This document shows, piece by piece, positions 1-11,841 of a stretch of DNA of 64,000 bases. This stretch comes from Batillaria attramentaria (taxonomy: Eukaryota > Mollusca > Gastropoda > Batillariidae). The position numbers and the translations under genes are program-made. The stretch is from positions 1,894,501 through 1,958,500 of the forward strand of contig JACVVK020000061.1 of NCBI GenBank assembly GCA_018292915.2, in the 5' to 3' direction. The first letter of the stretch is position 1; the number at the start of each line of letters is the position of its first letter. A model generated the notes under the pieces. It saw only the letters and a list, made by a program, of their open reading frames with translations. It ran no database searches and was not told where the DNA came from.

Positions 1-159
1 ACACGGCACACGTTATGGCCCTCACCCTGTCTAATCGCTTGTTCACTTTCGGGTATTTGAAAACATCCTGCCTGCAAACAGCTTGAAATGAGTCGATCTT
101 CAGTTCTGCACTCAGCAGGAAAAGATTGGCTGTTAAGGAGTTTTACGTCCTTGTCCCCC

Positions 160-285
160 ACGTATGTTGTCCAACGTAACATTTTTGTTTTTTTCATGTA
201 GTGCAGGCACACTCAGCCGCGAATTAGTCTTTGTGGCTTGCGCGGCTTTAAGCCCTGAAAACTCACTCACTCATTCACTCACTCT
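160..285 (+). repeat. SINE-B, ACTC-tailed retroposon
   Basis: This is one of about eight copies in the window of a short retroposon ending in GCGGCTTTAAGCCCT-AAAACTCACTCACTC. It carries the family's typical stretch 'gtagtgcaggcacactcagccgcgaattagtctttgtgg' in shortened form. The 5' part is disturbed by a piece of another SINE tail. Confidence 0.6.
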
Positions 286-415
286 CCCCCACGTATGAGT
301 GATATCAACGAGGAAAAAGGCCAGCACAAATATGTGGCCCCTGTCGGGATTCGACCTCACAACCCGAGCGTTGGGAGTCCAGCGCTGTACCACCGTTCGG
401 CTATCCCGGCTCTCC
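286..415 (-). repeat. SINE-C, tRNA-derived, reverse orientation
   Basis: Read on the minus strand, this begins with a tRNA-like head (GGCTGAACGG-type A box and a TCGAATCCC-type B box) and continues through GGCCTTTTTCC and TTGATATCACTC into a CACC-rich tail. It matches the fuller copy at 53150-53305. It directly abuts a SINE-B tail, so one inserted next to the other. Confidence 0.6.
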
Positions 416-480
416 AGCAGCAAAAGAAGTGCAGATGCCAATGGTAACTGTCACGTGAAAACACATGAGAACTTATATTA

Positions 481-853
481 CAGTGAAGTCCGGATGTAGT
501 GATAGCCCTCGGGACCAAATTTTTTTATCACTACATCCGGACTATTACTACATCCGGATGTCCGGTTATAGTGATATTTTTTGTAGGTTTTATCACTACA
601 TCCGGACGTCCGGTTATAGTGATATTTTTGTAGGTTTTATCACTACATCCGGCCAATCGCTTGTAGTTGTAGTGATATCTTCAAAGCTTTTATTGCCACA
701 TGCGGCGGCACATTTGGTAAACTAGCCTCAAGGCAGTAATAAGGTGATTTTGGAACCACTATTGATTTCGTTTTGTGACGTTTCTTCTGTCGTCTTTGTC
801 AGGCTTGCAAATGTCCTGTGTTAACCTACCCCCGTCCTAGCAGTTCAACAGCC

Positions 854-933
<80 letters not shown>

Positions 934-1465
934 AGAGAGAGAGAGAGAGAGAAGGGCCACTTAGAAATACGAGTTAAATGAAAAATCGTCAGATTTTTTA
1001 GGAATGAAATTTAGTCTTTAATCAGCTTTGAAGATATCACTACAACTACAAGCGATTGGCCGGATGTAGTGATAAAACCTACAAAAATATCACTATAACC
1101 GGACGTCCGGATGTAGTGATAAAACCTACAAAAATATCACTATAACCGGACATCCGGATGTAGTAATAGTCCGGATGTAGTGATAAAAAAAATTTGGTCC
1201 CAAGGGCTAAGCACATTGCGTTGCTGGCGTTTGCTCGCCATTTTGGTAAAGGGAGATTACTCTCGAACATTATCACTACAGCCGGACTTTAGCTTCCCCG
1301 GGACTTGAAAATAGTATCACTACAAGCGGACTATCACTGAAAAATATCACTACAACCGGACTAAGTTAACAAAGAACATGAACAACTGGGACCGGGACCA
1401 AGAAATTCTATTACTACAGCCGGACTATCACTACATGGGTCTATCACTACAGCCGGACTTCACTG
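481..1465. mobile_element. Foldback MITE, pogo/Tc1-mariner type, TA target site
   Basis: The two ends are inverted copies of CAGTGAAGTCCGG, each flanked by TA (479-480 and 1466-1467). That is the target duplication of the Tc1/mariner/pogo superfamily, and CAGT is a usual pogo/Tigger terminus. The inner arms (about 519-690 and 1025-1190) are long near-perfect inverted repeats built from the unit ATCACTACATCCGGA. A GT/GA microsatellite sits between them. There is no transposase, so the element is non-autonomous. Confidence 0.8.
855..951. repeat. (GT)n then (GA)n microsatellite
   Basis: About 75 bases of uninterrupted GT are followed by TTTA and a short GA run, in the loop of the surrounding foldback MITE. 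Confidence 0.95.
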
Positions 1466-1580
1466 TATAATATGTCTAAATTTTCTCTCCGGCGCAGTGT
1501 GCACGCTGTCTAGTAATGTTAATTCAGAGTACATAATATTCACGCAAAAGTCCGGGCATTCGACAAATATTCATTCATGG

Positions 1581-2014
1581 GGTGGTCGGTGGTCTAGTGG
1601 TTATGAGACTTGTCACTAATGCGAGAGGTCGGGGGTTCGAGTCCCACACGAGGCAAAGAATTTTTCCTTCTCGTATGTGGCACCGTTCATTCGGGCCGAT
1701 CGTCGGAAAATTCAGACATAATATAAGTTCTCATGTGTACTCCGGGTACTCCGGCTTCCTCCCCCTCTGCTTTGGAAGTGTTCAGCCCACTAAATTTGAA
1801 AAATAAATGCAATTCTAAATTCCGAAATTTAAATAGCTGAGCTGACCCTTCGCACCACGTGATTGTAATGTGTTTATGTCCAGTGTGTGAGAGAATGCGT
1901 GTGATTCACGTGAGCGTGCGTGTTGAGTTCAGTTCGCGGCGCTTTGAGCCGATTCACGAAATTGGGTAAAGCGCCTGTACAATACTCATTATTATTATTA
2001 TCATTATTATTATT
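1581..2014 (+). repeat. SINE-A, tRNA-derived, with ATT tail
   Basis: The head has a Pol III A box TGGTCTAGTGG (1590-1600) and a B box GGTTCGAGTCC (1634-1644). The body reads TTTGAAAAATAAATGCAATTC and AGCTGAGCTGACCC, and the 3' end is GGGTAAAGCGCCTGTACAA followed by ATT repeats. A second full copy is at 8613-9018, and shorter pieces lie at 43803-43995 (minus) and 54008-54076. Confidence 0.85.
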
Positions 2015-3788
2015 TATTTCGTCTGCCGTGCTAAGCGACAGGAGACGGATGTAAGCAGTACGCTGCAGATCAACATGTGATAATGCTGACGCAGAATCTA
2101 CGTTTATTTCATGTCTCACGTCATCAGTTGACATGTAGCCCCATTCTGCAGCCAATCACAGTTCGCTAATACGCCGCCGGATAATATTGTCTGTCAGAGT
2201 AGTCGAGTGTTCCTGTCAGAACCCCGTATCTTTTTTTTTTTCTATATGTATCGATGGCAGAGACCCCTCGAATTGCTTGACAACGCAAATAATGGCAAAA
2301 CACAGTAGATCCACGACGTCATTTTGTAGGGAAAAATATTTTTCGTCAGTCTTGAAAATTAACCATCCATTTTCCATCACATGAAATTACCGTGTTGTGC
2401 CAATTAGATGGGTTGCCATGGAGAATCAGAGGGCGTCGGTACGAGCCTGTGGGCTACACCGCACTATCTGGGTCGTGAAGGACCCAGAACGGTGTTTAAC
2501 TTCAAATATCTCATAAACTATTGGGCCTTTTTCACTGACGTTATAGGAGTTCTCCGAGCCCCTAAAAGGCTACGTCGTGCCAAAATTGTATAATTATTGA
2601 TGAAAAAGTAAACAAGTAAACAATCCCTTAATTTTGACTACACACAAATTACTATGTGGGTCCTCCAGGACCCATACTTTTCAAACATTTATTTCAGTGT
2701 CTATCCCGACGATGTGGGTCCGCCACGACCCATACATTTTGTGAAGAGTAAAGGGCTAGAGCATCGTATCTGACTCATTGACTCCTTTGTTTGTTTGTTT
2801 GTTTGTTTGTTTTTAATGTCAAGAGTACTATCATGGTGAGAGAAAGTGCTCACAACGCACACTATTTGAGATGGCCTGTAAATGAAGGCCAGTATGATTG
2901 ACAGAGACCTCTGAACACCCACCCACCCTCTAACTTTTCCATAGACGCGGTTCGTGTGCAGGGTACGCCTATAAGACTTGTTTTGCTCCTATGGTTACCG
3001 AACACACAATGGACAGGCGGGACTAAGATGAGGAACGAAGATTGCGGGATGGAGTATATGAAGGGATGAGCTCAAAGAGATACTGTGGGGACTTTCCATG
3101 GACACAGGAGAACACAACCCACCCGGCCAGCTTCGGCACAACGATGTCCAGCATCGACGGAATCATTTCAGCAATGGACAAGATTCTCAACGTTGACGAC
3201 CAGCCAGCAGCTACTCTCTCAGCACTAATGACGGAGGAATCCTGCCTCTTCGCTTCACAATCCCGCATACTACAAATGAAGAACGATCAGCTACTAAACC
3301 AGAGTTCAGACTTCCTGGACCGTACGCTGCCCCATCACTGGACCTAACCCCTTCAGCAACCAGCACAAGCCCAGAGGTCTCAGCCCGTGAAGGTCTAATA
3401 CAGAACATCCAGACAACGATGCGTCACGCTGGCAGTCGGCTTGAAGTCGGAAGTCAACAGCGGCCTCCCATGTGGCGCTTTCGAGCTCCGTATGTCATCA
3501 CGTGCCACCCTAGGCGTGGCTTCCCCTCTAATCGAGGTAACCCAGGATGTGGCGTCCCCGATCACTCATGGGTTGCCCGAACTAGTGCCACCCCAGCCGG
3601 CCCCTCACGTCTCCGTGACTGTATTGAATTGTATGGTGGCCCTATTTCTTTTGGTGAAAGGTGGATGTACGGTAATCAGAGTTTGTGTATTGCATATACT
3701 TATTAGTATTTGGGTGTCGTTTCGACAACTCGTCTGGCCTTGTCACATACAGTGAATGACACGGCAGGTCGGGCAAAGAAAGGTATAA
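2015..3788. other. No recognised gene; palindromes and a short unassigned ORF
   Basis: Three near-palindromes GGGTC-N6-GACCC lie at 2470-2485, 2658-2673 and 2716-2731. The last two sit in direct repeats of ATGTGGGTCC...GACCCATAC. A plus-strand ORF at 3042-3347 (101 codons) has protein-like composition but no domain I recognise. It may be the remnant of a mobile element, since a LINE fragment follows. Confidence 0.4.
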
Positions 3789-4573
3789 TTGGGATTTTTT
3801 AGATTTTTGTGGTCAATCGGTGAGCATTCTCCGTCTGTGTTTTTCAAGTTGTTTGATATTCAGATCCAACCTATTTTGACATATGCAGCTGAAGTTTGGG
3901 GTATACAGACGAATCTAAAGCCTATAGAAGCCATACATTTATTCGCCCTAAAGAGATTTTTGAATGTAAGCTTTAGAACACCAAATACACTCGTCTATGG
4001 AGAATGTGGGAGATATCCACTGTATGTTAATGTGTACGTTAAGTGTATTAAGTACTGGTTGCGTTTACTGAGCATGCCAGACAATAGATTGCCTCTGAAA
4101 GCTTATAATATGCTCCTAATCAAAACAAAAATACTTGGGCTTCTTCCGTCTGTTTTTTGTTGTATCGTTATGGCTTTGGTTTTGTGTGGCAATGTCAGGC
4201 GATCCAAAATATTTTCTTTCAGTATTTAAATGTAGGCTGCAGGAATGTCAGCCACATCATTCGAACTTGTCTGATAAGGTTCAGGTTTGGCGTTTCACCG
4301 ACAAAAGCTCATAATCTGCGTTATGCTGAAGCTAAACCCTTGAGTAAATTATGTCCACTATGTCAGACTGGTATTGAGGACGAGCTACATTTTCTTTTAT
4401 ACTGTCCCAGTCTTTCTGACATACGTACCCGGTTTATTCCTAGAAAATACTGGAACCATCCAAGCAGCTTTCGACTCACCTTGTTAATGGCCTCAAGTAA
4501 CTATTATACAGTTAAGAACCTGGCATTATATATTTTTCCAGCTTTAAGAAAAAGACAACAGTTGCTCAGCTGA
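3789..4573 (+). pseudogene. 5'-truncated LINE, C-terminal end of reverse transcriptase ORF
   Basis: Two overlapping frames (3789-4229 and 4157-4573) together read like the C-terminal end of a non-LTR retrotransposon polymerase. The first has the thumb-region signature IQPILTYAAEVWG and further conserved residues (ALKRFLNVS, YGECGRYPL). The second has the terminal zinc-knuckle-like CPLCQTGIEDELHFLLYCP. The frame change between about 4157 and 4229 breaks the ORF. The element ends near 4705 with AATAAACAATTCTGATTCT, a LINE-like 3' end. The endonuclease and the catalytic fingers and palm are absent, so it is dead on arrival. The clade is not determined. Confidence 0.8.
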
Positions 4574-4705
4574 GTTGATATACTTTATTTTGCATTTTGG
4601 TTATTTTTTGTACATGCATTGATGTGTATAAGAATGTCTGGATGTCACTCTCAACTTTGAAAGGGCCTAAGGCCTATCAATAAACAATTCTGATTCTAAT
4701 GCATT

Positions 4706-5573
4706 GACAGATGTTTAGCTAAAACGAAACAAAACAACAACAACAACAAAAACCGACCCAACAACAACAACAGAAAAAAAAACTTACTAGGTCTGGAGAG
4801 TGATTGTTTCGATACTGCTGACGTGTTCGATTTTTTAGTTATTTTTCGGCGAACTTCTGGATGGCTTTTGGATCATAACACATGAAACCTAAATCTGAAT
4901 TGTTGATTTATTTTGCGTTCTACTCACACTGACGCAACGTACAAGTAAGGGCAACGCATCCTGTAGCTTGACGTCAATAGCTGATGGTAGGCGGATGTGC
5001 AACCGTGTTATTCATGCGCATTCACTTGTGGGCTGCACATCAGTTGGGAACGGCACAGCCGTATAATCAGGAGTGCAAATGTTACGCACTGGAACGTCAA
5101 TACTTAGGAGTTCCGCTAACGCTAGTCCTACTCGAACTAAAGAGGCAGAAGACTCCAAGGCTCACTTGTGAGATGGGCCAAGGACGTTTTCTCAGGAACT
5201 ACGAATTCCAGAGTCACCTTACTTGGCATGATGATAGATAGTGATAAGAGCTCTATAAACACATTACGACTGATCTCGATCCATCTCACAAGTGAGGCAA
5301 GGAGGCTTCTGCTCTCTAGTGTTTCCCAATTACGACACAGATATTCTGATACGCCTTACTTATTCACACGTCCTAGAATCACACATACTTCATGTCAGTC
5401 CGCAGTTTCGGGGGGCCTTTAGGCAGTGATGTGGTGGAGAAGCCCAAGGAAAATAAGTGGCCCCAAATACATGTTGAGGGGATCAGGTCGTTAGCTTTTT
5501 TCATTTGTAATGCTTCGTGTGGGGAACTTGTGAATTTAAGACCAGTGATGTCTTTTGTTTTATCTATTTTCAG
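4706..5573. other. No gene seen; small inverted-repeat element
   Basis: CAA-rich sequence comes first (4735-4775). At 5161-5295 a 135-bp segment is bounded by a perfect 16-bp inverted repeat, CTCACTTGTGAGATGG, which looks like a very short MITE. The downstream part leads into a possible 3' splice site at 5573. Confidence 0.4.
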
Positions 5574-5744
5574 GAGAACCAATTTCTTGGAGGCAGACGA
5601 TGCACCTGTTCAGGAGACGAAATTAACCAATGCAGTCCTTCAGAGAGTCCTTCAGTCTCCTCTACAGTGTCCTGCCGAGATAAGCTGCTCAGTGCATGGA
5701 TGCAAAATGTGCAGACACGAAGCGCACGACTCTACTTTCAGTAA
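5574..5744 (+). CDS. Possible terminal coding exon, Cys- and Ser-rich
   Basis: The sequence tcttttgttttatctattttcag at 5551-5573 is a strong 3' splice site: a pyrimidine tract followed by CAG. If used, it opens a 56-codon frame beginning ENQFLGGRRCTCSGDEINQC and ending at TAA 5742-5744. There are four cysteines, and I recognise no domain. No upstream exon could be assigned. It may be a chance ORF, and the splice signal is the only support. Confidence 0.2.
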   Translation, partial: ENQFLGGRRCTCSGDEINQCSPSESPSVSSTVSCRDKLLSAWMQNVQTRSARLYFQ

Positions 5745-6106
5745 ATTACAGATTCCTAGCAACTGTCTCAACAATGTATCGATTTAAGAGCTGTACTAAC
5801 CGTCAAGATGGAGTATTCTGAGCGTACAAGCGCACTAACGAGCGAAACTGGCTCAGCAAAGATGGAATTAGTCCGTTTAAAGACTTGTTGTTGTTGTTGT
5901 TGTTGTTTTATGAAAGCATTATCCTGTTATCCTTCGCATTATCCTGTTTTCTAAAACAGAGACCGTACAATGTGTGCTAGGCAGCACATCCTGTGAGGTA
6001 GAATATAGATTACAGCCAATGAGAGAACACGGAATTGGAAAGCAGCAATAATGATCCTTCTTCCGTGCGTGGATGTATTACTCATTTATATCAAAATATC
6101 AGTAAC
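5745..6106. other. No gene seen
   Basis: AT-rich non-coding sequence with a GTT run at 5887-5907. It leads into the compound microsatellite. Confidence 0.5.
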
Positions 6107-6261
<155 letters not shown>

Positions 6262-8612
6262 CGCAACACACTCGAAGGAGAGGGAGAAAGCACCATTTTG
6301 TCTTTCAGTGTATTGACTCAAGCAAGAAGGAGTCAACCTGACATAAGGATATGCACTGAGCAATCTTGCGGATCCAATCTATGCATCCTGTCCAATCAAT
6401 TATTTGCGTCTGCAGGACGTGTGAAAGCGCAAGGGAGTGCTGCAACTGTACGCTGTGTCTTACACACCAGCAAAGAAGTCTAATGTTCAGACCGGATATT
6501 TGTGACTGCCAGATTGAAGGCGATAAGAACTCCCAAGTTTGAACACGTAGCGAACAATAGACAATGTCCTGGTACTAGCTTAGTCTTCAGGGAAAACGAT
6601 TCAATATAACACTCACGACTCACCAGCACAAATGATATAAATACATTGGCACGTTCGGCACTGAAGAATTCGTTATGCGTGTGCTTTTGTAATTAGAGAT
6701 ATCCGGCCGGTACAAAACCCTTCCTTTCTGAGAAATGCTTATTTGACAAACAGTAAAGGGACAAGTGGTATTCAAAATGTCACTCGCTCCTGTACGTGAG
6801 AAAGAACCCAGTGATATGAGTATAATCATTATCACTGGTCGTACCACTCCTGATATTTACTGAATGTCATAGCCCCGGTGTTCACAGGATATCCCTTTCC
6901 GTGAATAAGCGCATAATCAAGGGTTTTAACCTATTCAAACGAGTATTTTTAGGACCAGCGAAACCTGTCATGATTTCAGTCTACCGTGCAAACACGAGCA
7001 AACAACTCTTAACCGGCAGGGTACGTGAATGGTAATTTTCCCACGCGTGCTCAAGCGCATTCTCAGGGTTTTAGTTTTCTGTAGAATCCCAAAATTTCCT
7101 CGGCCCGTTCCGTTTACAGTTGCTCAAAGATTCTGTACCAGACCATCAATCAGGTCTGGTACAGTCATTGGGTCGCAAGCACAGGGAGCTACGTGCATTT
7201 GGTTTCACATGAGCGTCCTGAGTGGGCAAAAAAAAAAACAACAACAAAAAAAAAAACTCATTTTAATGGCCGGAGTGGATGTTATTTTCAGGTCCAGGGG
7301 AGGTGCGCTAGCGTTACCTTCCCCTTGTTTGCCGCCTTTTCCTTGGCACGCGTCATGCCATTACCTAACAGCTCAGCCTAGGTCCCGCGGCGTCCCGCAG
7401 AGCGCGGCGACCAGTAGCTGCGGGCGGACGGGCTGGAGGCCCGGGAGAGGGGGGGTGGTGGCAATAACCTTGCTTTCCCCCCTGGTCGCTACCCACTCTC
7501 AGAAAGAAGCCAGCCAGCCCCCAACAGGGTTCTTCCTCCGCGGTAGTGCGTTTCTTCTCTACTTCGCAAGTCTGGGAAAAGAGCGGTACGTTTGACAGCG
7601 CTGTCCTCAAAACTGTTTTACGTCATGTGTGTTTGTCATAACCCCTCGCACGTCATGACCTACGTCAGTTCTCACCAGAAAGTAGTCCATACGACTCTGA
7701 ACAAGAGAGGGCTCCTGATACTTGAGAGACCGCAAAACCTCGAGGGTGATGTTTCCGGAGACACATGGGTATTGTTTGCCAGGCCAAGCCATATTTCACG
7801 ACTACAATTAAAACATGTGACGACATAATTATAGAGGGTTATACCGTAGAATCAACAAATGTGTGATTTATTGCGTGCACATGTCCTGTTTTAGTGCGCT
7901 TCTGCAATTCTGCGTGCCTTCGTGACTCGCAGTTAACTGTACTTGACTGTACTGAATTTCTGTAGAAGACCACTTAACAGTTACGAACAAAACACAAGAA
8001 AATTTACGCATTTGGAAAACTCTTTTATCCGTCTCAACAACAACAACAACAATACAACAAAAACCAAAACCAAAAACTGTGTAACTGGGGACGCATGTTT
8101 GGGCAAATAGAAGAAAACATTTCAACCCTTCTCTCTCTTCCTCTTCCGGCCCTACAATTCTCCCCTTCCCCGGTCCCTCTGGTCCCTTCCCCCTTCACCG
8201 GTTCTTCCACTCCCCCTCTTCCGTGCCATACCTGGACTCTATAGAGTGATACACTGTGTTTTACACATACATTATTACCGAGAAATCGTTGAAAAGATTA
8301 AACAAGCAGTACAACATGGTTTGAAGATGCATTATATTTTTATACTGATATTTATTCTTAATTTCTTTATGTGAACGGGCACACGTACTGGAAATTTACA
8401 ACGAAATAAATGAATTCAATTGAATTGAATTGATGAAGATGTTGCGTCTTTTTTAATCGTGAAACTTGCTGACGTCACGTTTTGCCCAATTATTTGCACT
8501 CTTTCACCAATTTCTTTGATCGTGGGAAGTCAGATGGTGTGTAGCTCGTCAGGCCCAGGCTTTTTCGTCACTAGCTGGACTGCATGGTCCAGTGACGCCA
8601 GACAAGCGGTCT
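6262..8612. other. No recognised gene; hairpin at 7133-7164
   Basis: I see no protein homology. A perfect 12-bp stem with an 8-base loop (CTGTACCAGACC / GGTCTGGTACAG) lies at 7133-7164. A GC-rich patch at 7375-7460 makes overlapping ORFs without recognisable content. C/T-rich sequence runs from 8128 to 8222. Confidence 0.4.
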
Positions 8613-9018
8613 CAGGCGGTCGGTGGTCTAGTGGTTAAGAGACTTGTCACCAATGCGAGAGGTGGGGGGTTCGAGTCCCACTCGGGGCAAAGATTTTTTC
8701 CTTCTCGTATGTGGCACCGTTCATTCGGGCCGATCGTCGGGGGTTCTCTCCGGGTACTCCGGCTTCCTCCCCCTCTGCTTTGGAAATGTTCAGCCCACCA
8801 AATTTGAAAAATAAATGTAATTCTAAATTCCGAAATTTAAATAGCTGAGCTGACCCTTCGCACCACGTGATTGTAATATGTTTATGTCCAGTGTGTGGAA
8901 GAATGCGTGTGATTCACGTGAGCGTGCGTGTTGGGTTCAGTTCGCGGCGCTTTGAGCCGATTCATGAAATTGGGTAAAGCGCCTATACAATACTCATTAT
9001 TATTATTATTATTATTAA
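8613..9018 (+). repeat. SINE-A, tRNA-derived, second full copy
   Basis: The A box TGGTCTAGTGG is at 8624-8634 and the B box GGTTCGAGTCC at 8668-8678. The body and the GCGCCTATACAATACTCATTATT tail match the copy at 1581-2014. It differs mainly by lacking about 30 bases after CGATCGTCGG. Confidence 0.85.
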
Positions 9019-9218
9019 ACCTCTTCAGTCTACAATCATTTCAACGTCAGGATGGAACGATGACATCACCTCACTGTGTCCACATGCTCATGTATTTTCT
9101 CCCGAAAGAGAACCACTCTTTATTTCAAAAAAGGAATAGTGGTTGTTGAGAATGACGAATCCCCCGCCCCAAAGCCCCTCCCCCCCCCTCTTCTCCGCCC
9201 CATCGATGGAGGTTTCTG

Positions 9219-10055
9219 GCATCAAGTATGACGTGCAATTTGCTGCATGACATCAAGTATGACGTGCAGTTTGCTGCATGGCATCAAGTATGACGTGCAA
9301 TTTGATGCATGACATCAAGTATGACGTGCAATTTGCTGCATGACATCAAGTATGACGTGCAGTTTGCTGCATGGCATCAAGTATGGCGTGCAGTTTGCTG
9401 CATGGCATCAAGTATGACGTGCAATTTGCTGCATGACATCAAGTATGACGTGCAGTTTGCTGCATGGCATCAAGTATGACGTGCAATTTGATGCATGACA
9501 TCAAGTATGACGTGCAATTTGCTGCATGACATCAAGTATGACGTGCAGTTTGCTGCATGGCATCAAGTATGGCGTGCAGTTTGCTGCATGGCATCAAGTA
9601 TGGCGTGCAATTTGCTGCATGACATCAAGTATGGCGTTCAGTTTGCTGCATGGCATAAAGTATGACGTGCAATTTGCTGCATGGCATCAAGTATGACGTG
9701 CAGTTTGCTGCATGGCATCAAGTATGGCGTGTAATTTGCTGCATGGCATCAAGTATGACGTGCAATTTGCTGCATGGCATCAAGTATGACGTGCAATTTG
9801 CTGCATGGCATCAAGTATGACGTGCAATTTGCTGCATGGCATCAAGTATGACGTGCAATTTGCTGCATGGCATCAACTATGACGTGCAAATTGCTGGATG
9901 GCATCAAGTATGACGTGCAATTTGCTGCATGGCATCAAGTATGACGTGCAATTTGCTGCATGGCATCAAGTATGACGTGCAATTTGCTGTATGGCATCAA
10001 GCCTGGTGTCCAGTTTACTGCATGGATTCTAGTATGACGTCCAGTTTGCTGCAAG
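9219..10055. repeat. 31-bp tandem satellite, about 27 copies
   Basis: A 31-bp unit with core TATGACGTGCAATTTGC is repeated about 27 times head to tail. Copies vary at a few fixed positions (GACGTGC/GGCGTGC, CAATTT/CAGTTT, CATGAC/CATGGC), and the last two units are degenerate. Blocks of variants recur (for example 9240-9330 and 9425-9520), which suggests growth by duplication of several units at once. Each unit carries TGACGT, the core of a cAMP-response element. Confidence 0.95.
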
Positions 10056-10896
10056 CGCTCAATACGCGCACATCCAACAAACTACACCTCAAAAGTATAT
10101 GATGACATGTCTCAACTGCATCTCCGCATTTACTTTCTTCAGCCCGGCGGGGCGTCGATCGACTGTGTTCTACTGTCGCACTCTGTCAGTGGATTACGAG
10201 ATGCGACCTTCTCTTGCATGACTGCTGTCCTTGTCGACGGCGAGGTGTTGAGTGTTGGTGATGAAGGTGGTGCTTACTTTCACTGAACACGTTTCACCAC
10301 TTTTCTTTGCTCGACCAACGAACAGACAGACAAAGGATATGCTGTGTGCTGACGTGGTGCGAGCGTGTGCAGTGCATGTGCAAGGTGGGTCCTTCATTGA
10401 TTCGACTGGGAGCTACGGCAGTCCTAATGCTACTCACCGGAAGTCTGAACCCGACGAGTTCTGTCCGTTTCGTCATGCTCAGCTGGTGGTGGTGGTGCTA
10501 ATGGTGTGTGTGTGTGTGTGTGTGTGTGTGTGGTTGTTGTTTTTTGTTTTTTGTTGGTGTTGTTTTTGTTGTTTAAAGTGAATGTCAAGAAAATGTTTTC
10601 TGTTTGTTTTTTTTTTTTTTGTTTTTTTTTTTTTGGCTTAGGCTTCTGCTTAGCTAGTCTGTGCTTCTTTTGTTGCTGTGTTTTGTTGTTGTTTTTTCTT
10701 CTTTCTTTTTTTCTGTTTCGTAGATTGTTCGGCTTTTGTTATTGTTTGTTTGTTGTTGGTTTTTGTTTGCTTGTCTACTTGTTCGTTTTATTTGTTGTTA
10801 TTGTTCTTCGTAGTGGTGGTTATTTGGGTATTTTCAAAGCGAATCGCTTTTTTTTCTTCTGCGTATTCACTTGACATGGAGGACTCCACGGCAGCT
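10056..10896. other. No gene seen; T/GTTT-rich 3' flank of pseudogene A
   Basis: Unique sequence runs to 10500, followed by a short GT repeat and then 300 bases dominated by GTTT and TTTTG. This lies just 3' of the last exon of minus-strand copy A, and some of it may be former 3' UTR. Confidence 0.45.
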
Positions 10897-11300
10897 TCAG
10901 GTGATGGTAACCGCGGCATGAAAGTACTCTTCGATCCTCCTGGTCCGGTGCATGTCCCCGACTACCACGAGTTGGGAGTTGCACCTCGAGATGACGTCAC
11001 ACCAGGGATCCACGTAGCGAGGGTAGGTTGCGCCGATGTCTTGCGTCCTATGACAACAACAACGGTACGTTTCAGTCCAAGGATGGGACTCCACGTCGGC
11101 TATCTGGACCTTCTCCTCGTCAGGACAAGCTAAGGCCTTCACATACGACAGGTCATCATCTCTGGGTATGATACTGTACGGGATTCCTTCGCCCTTAAGG
11201 CCATCCAGGAAGCCAGACTCGCCGGTCAATGTGACGTAACCAGAGATAGTGACTTCACCCCATTTCAGAACTTCTCGATCCGGCGTGTGTCTTTGTTGCC
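10897..11300 (-). pseudogene. Nuclease-helicase copy A, last exon (motifs V and VI)
   Basis: The exon starts after a tttgtgcag acceptor and joins exon 11842-12610 in phase 1, giving the shared Ile-Gly junction. It encodes LKWGEVTISGYVTL, then the motif V region, then YVDPWCDVISRCNSQLVVVG (motif VI-like) before TGA at 10897. Compared with copy B, one base is gained and one lost around 11060-11110. The segment that should read GL-RTVVVVIG is therefore garbled (PWTETYRCCC), although the frame is regained. Motif V is lost, so this copy cannot be a normal helicase. Confidence 0.75.
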
Positions 11301-11743
11301 CTGCACAAACAAACGAGCTTTTGCAAAAGGCCGAAGGTAATTTCATTTCATCTTACAACTAACTCAGCTGTCGTATGCACTGACCGTAAATGCCATATTC
11401 GGTCAGTATGGCGGCAGGACTAATTACACTCTTTGAAATTGGGACTGACTCGATTTTGATTTTTCTGAATGCATTGCGTATGTAAACAAATCTAAACCCT
11501 TGGGCAGTAAGAAATGTACGATGTTTTATGGTATGTATGTATGTATGTATGTATGTATGTTGCAGTAGTTGTAGTAGTAGTAGCATTTTACACGACACAG
11601 GGGGTTTTTTTTTTGTTTTTTTGTTTTTTTTTGTCTTATCTTATGTGAAGGTAGCCCCAGTCAAGTGCTTATGAAAGTACAGTCTGGGGGCATGTGTTTC
11701 AGAGCACACAACACTCCCCCCTCCCAAGCCCCCCCCCCCCCCA

Positions 11744-11746
<3 letters not shown>

Positions 11747-11784
<38 letters not shown>
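11747..11784. repeat. (CA)n microsatellite
   Basis: About 19 CA units preceded by a C run, in the last intron of copy A. Confidence 0.95.
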
Positions 11785-11786
<2 letters not shown>

Positions 11787-11841
11787 TGTAAAAAATAACA
11801 ATTTATATAAACCAGTTGTTTCTCACTGTACTTGTACTTAC

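Noticed and set aside
1584..1656. tRNA gene, also at 8618-8690 and near 53230-53305 (minus)
   Set aside because: A and B boxes are present, but the cloverleaf is not good and each is joined to the same SINE body.
7029..7595. 188-codon ORF
   Set aside because: Poly-Lys/Gln from an A run and a GC-rich segment with no homology; overlapping frames on the other strand look as good.
9219..10055. Regular repeat resembling a CRISPR array
   Set aside because: There are no unique spacers; units are head to tail at 31 bp, and the genome is eukaryotic.
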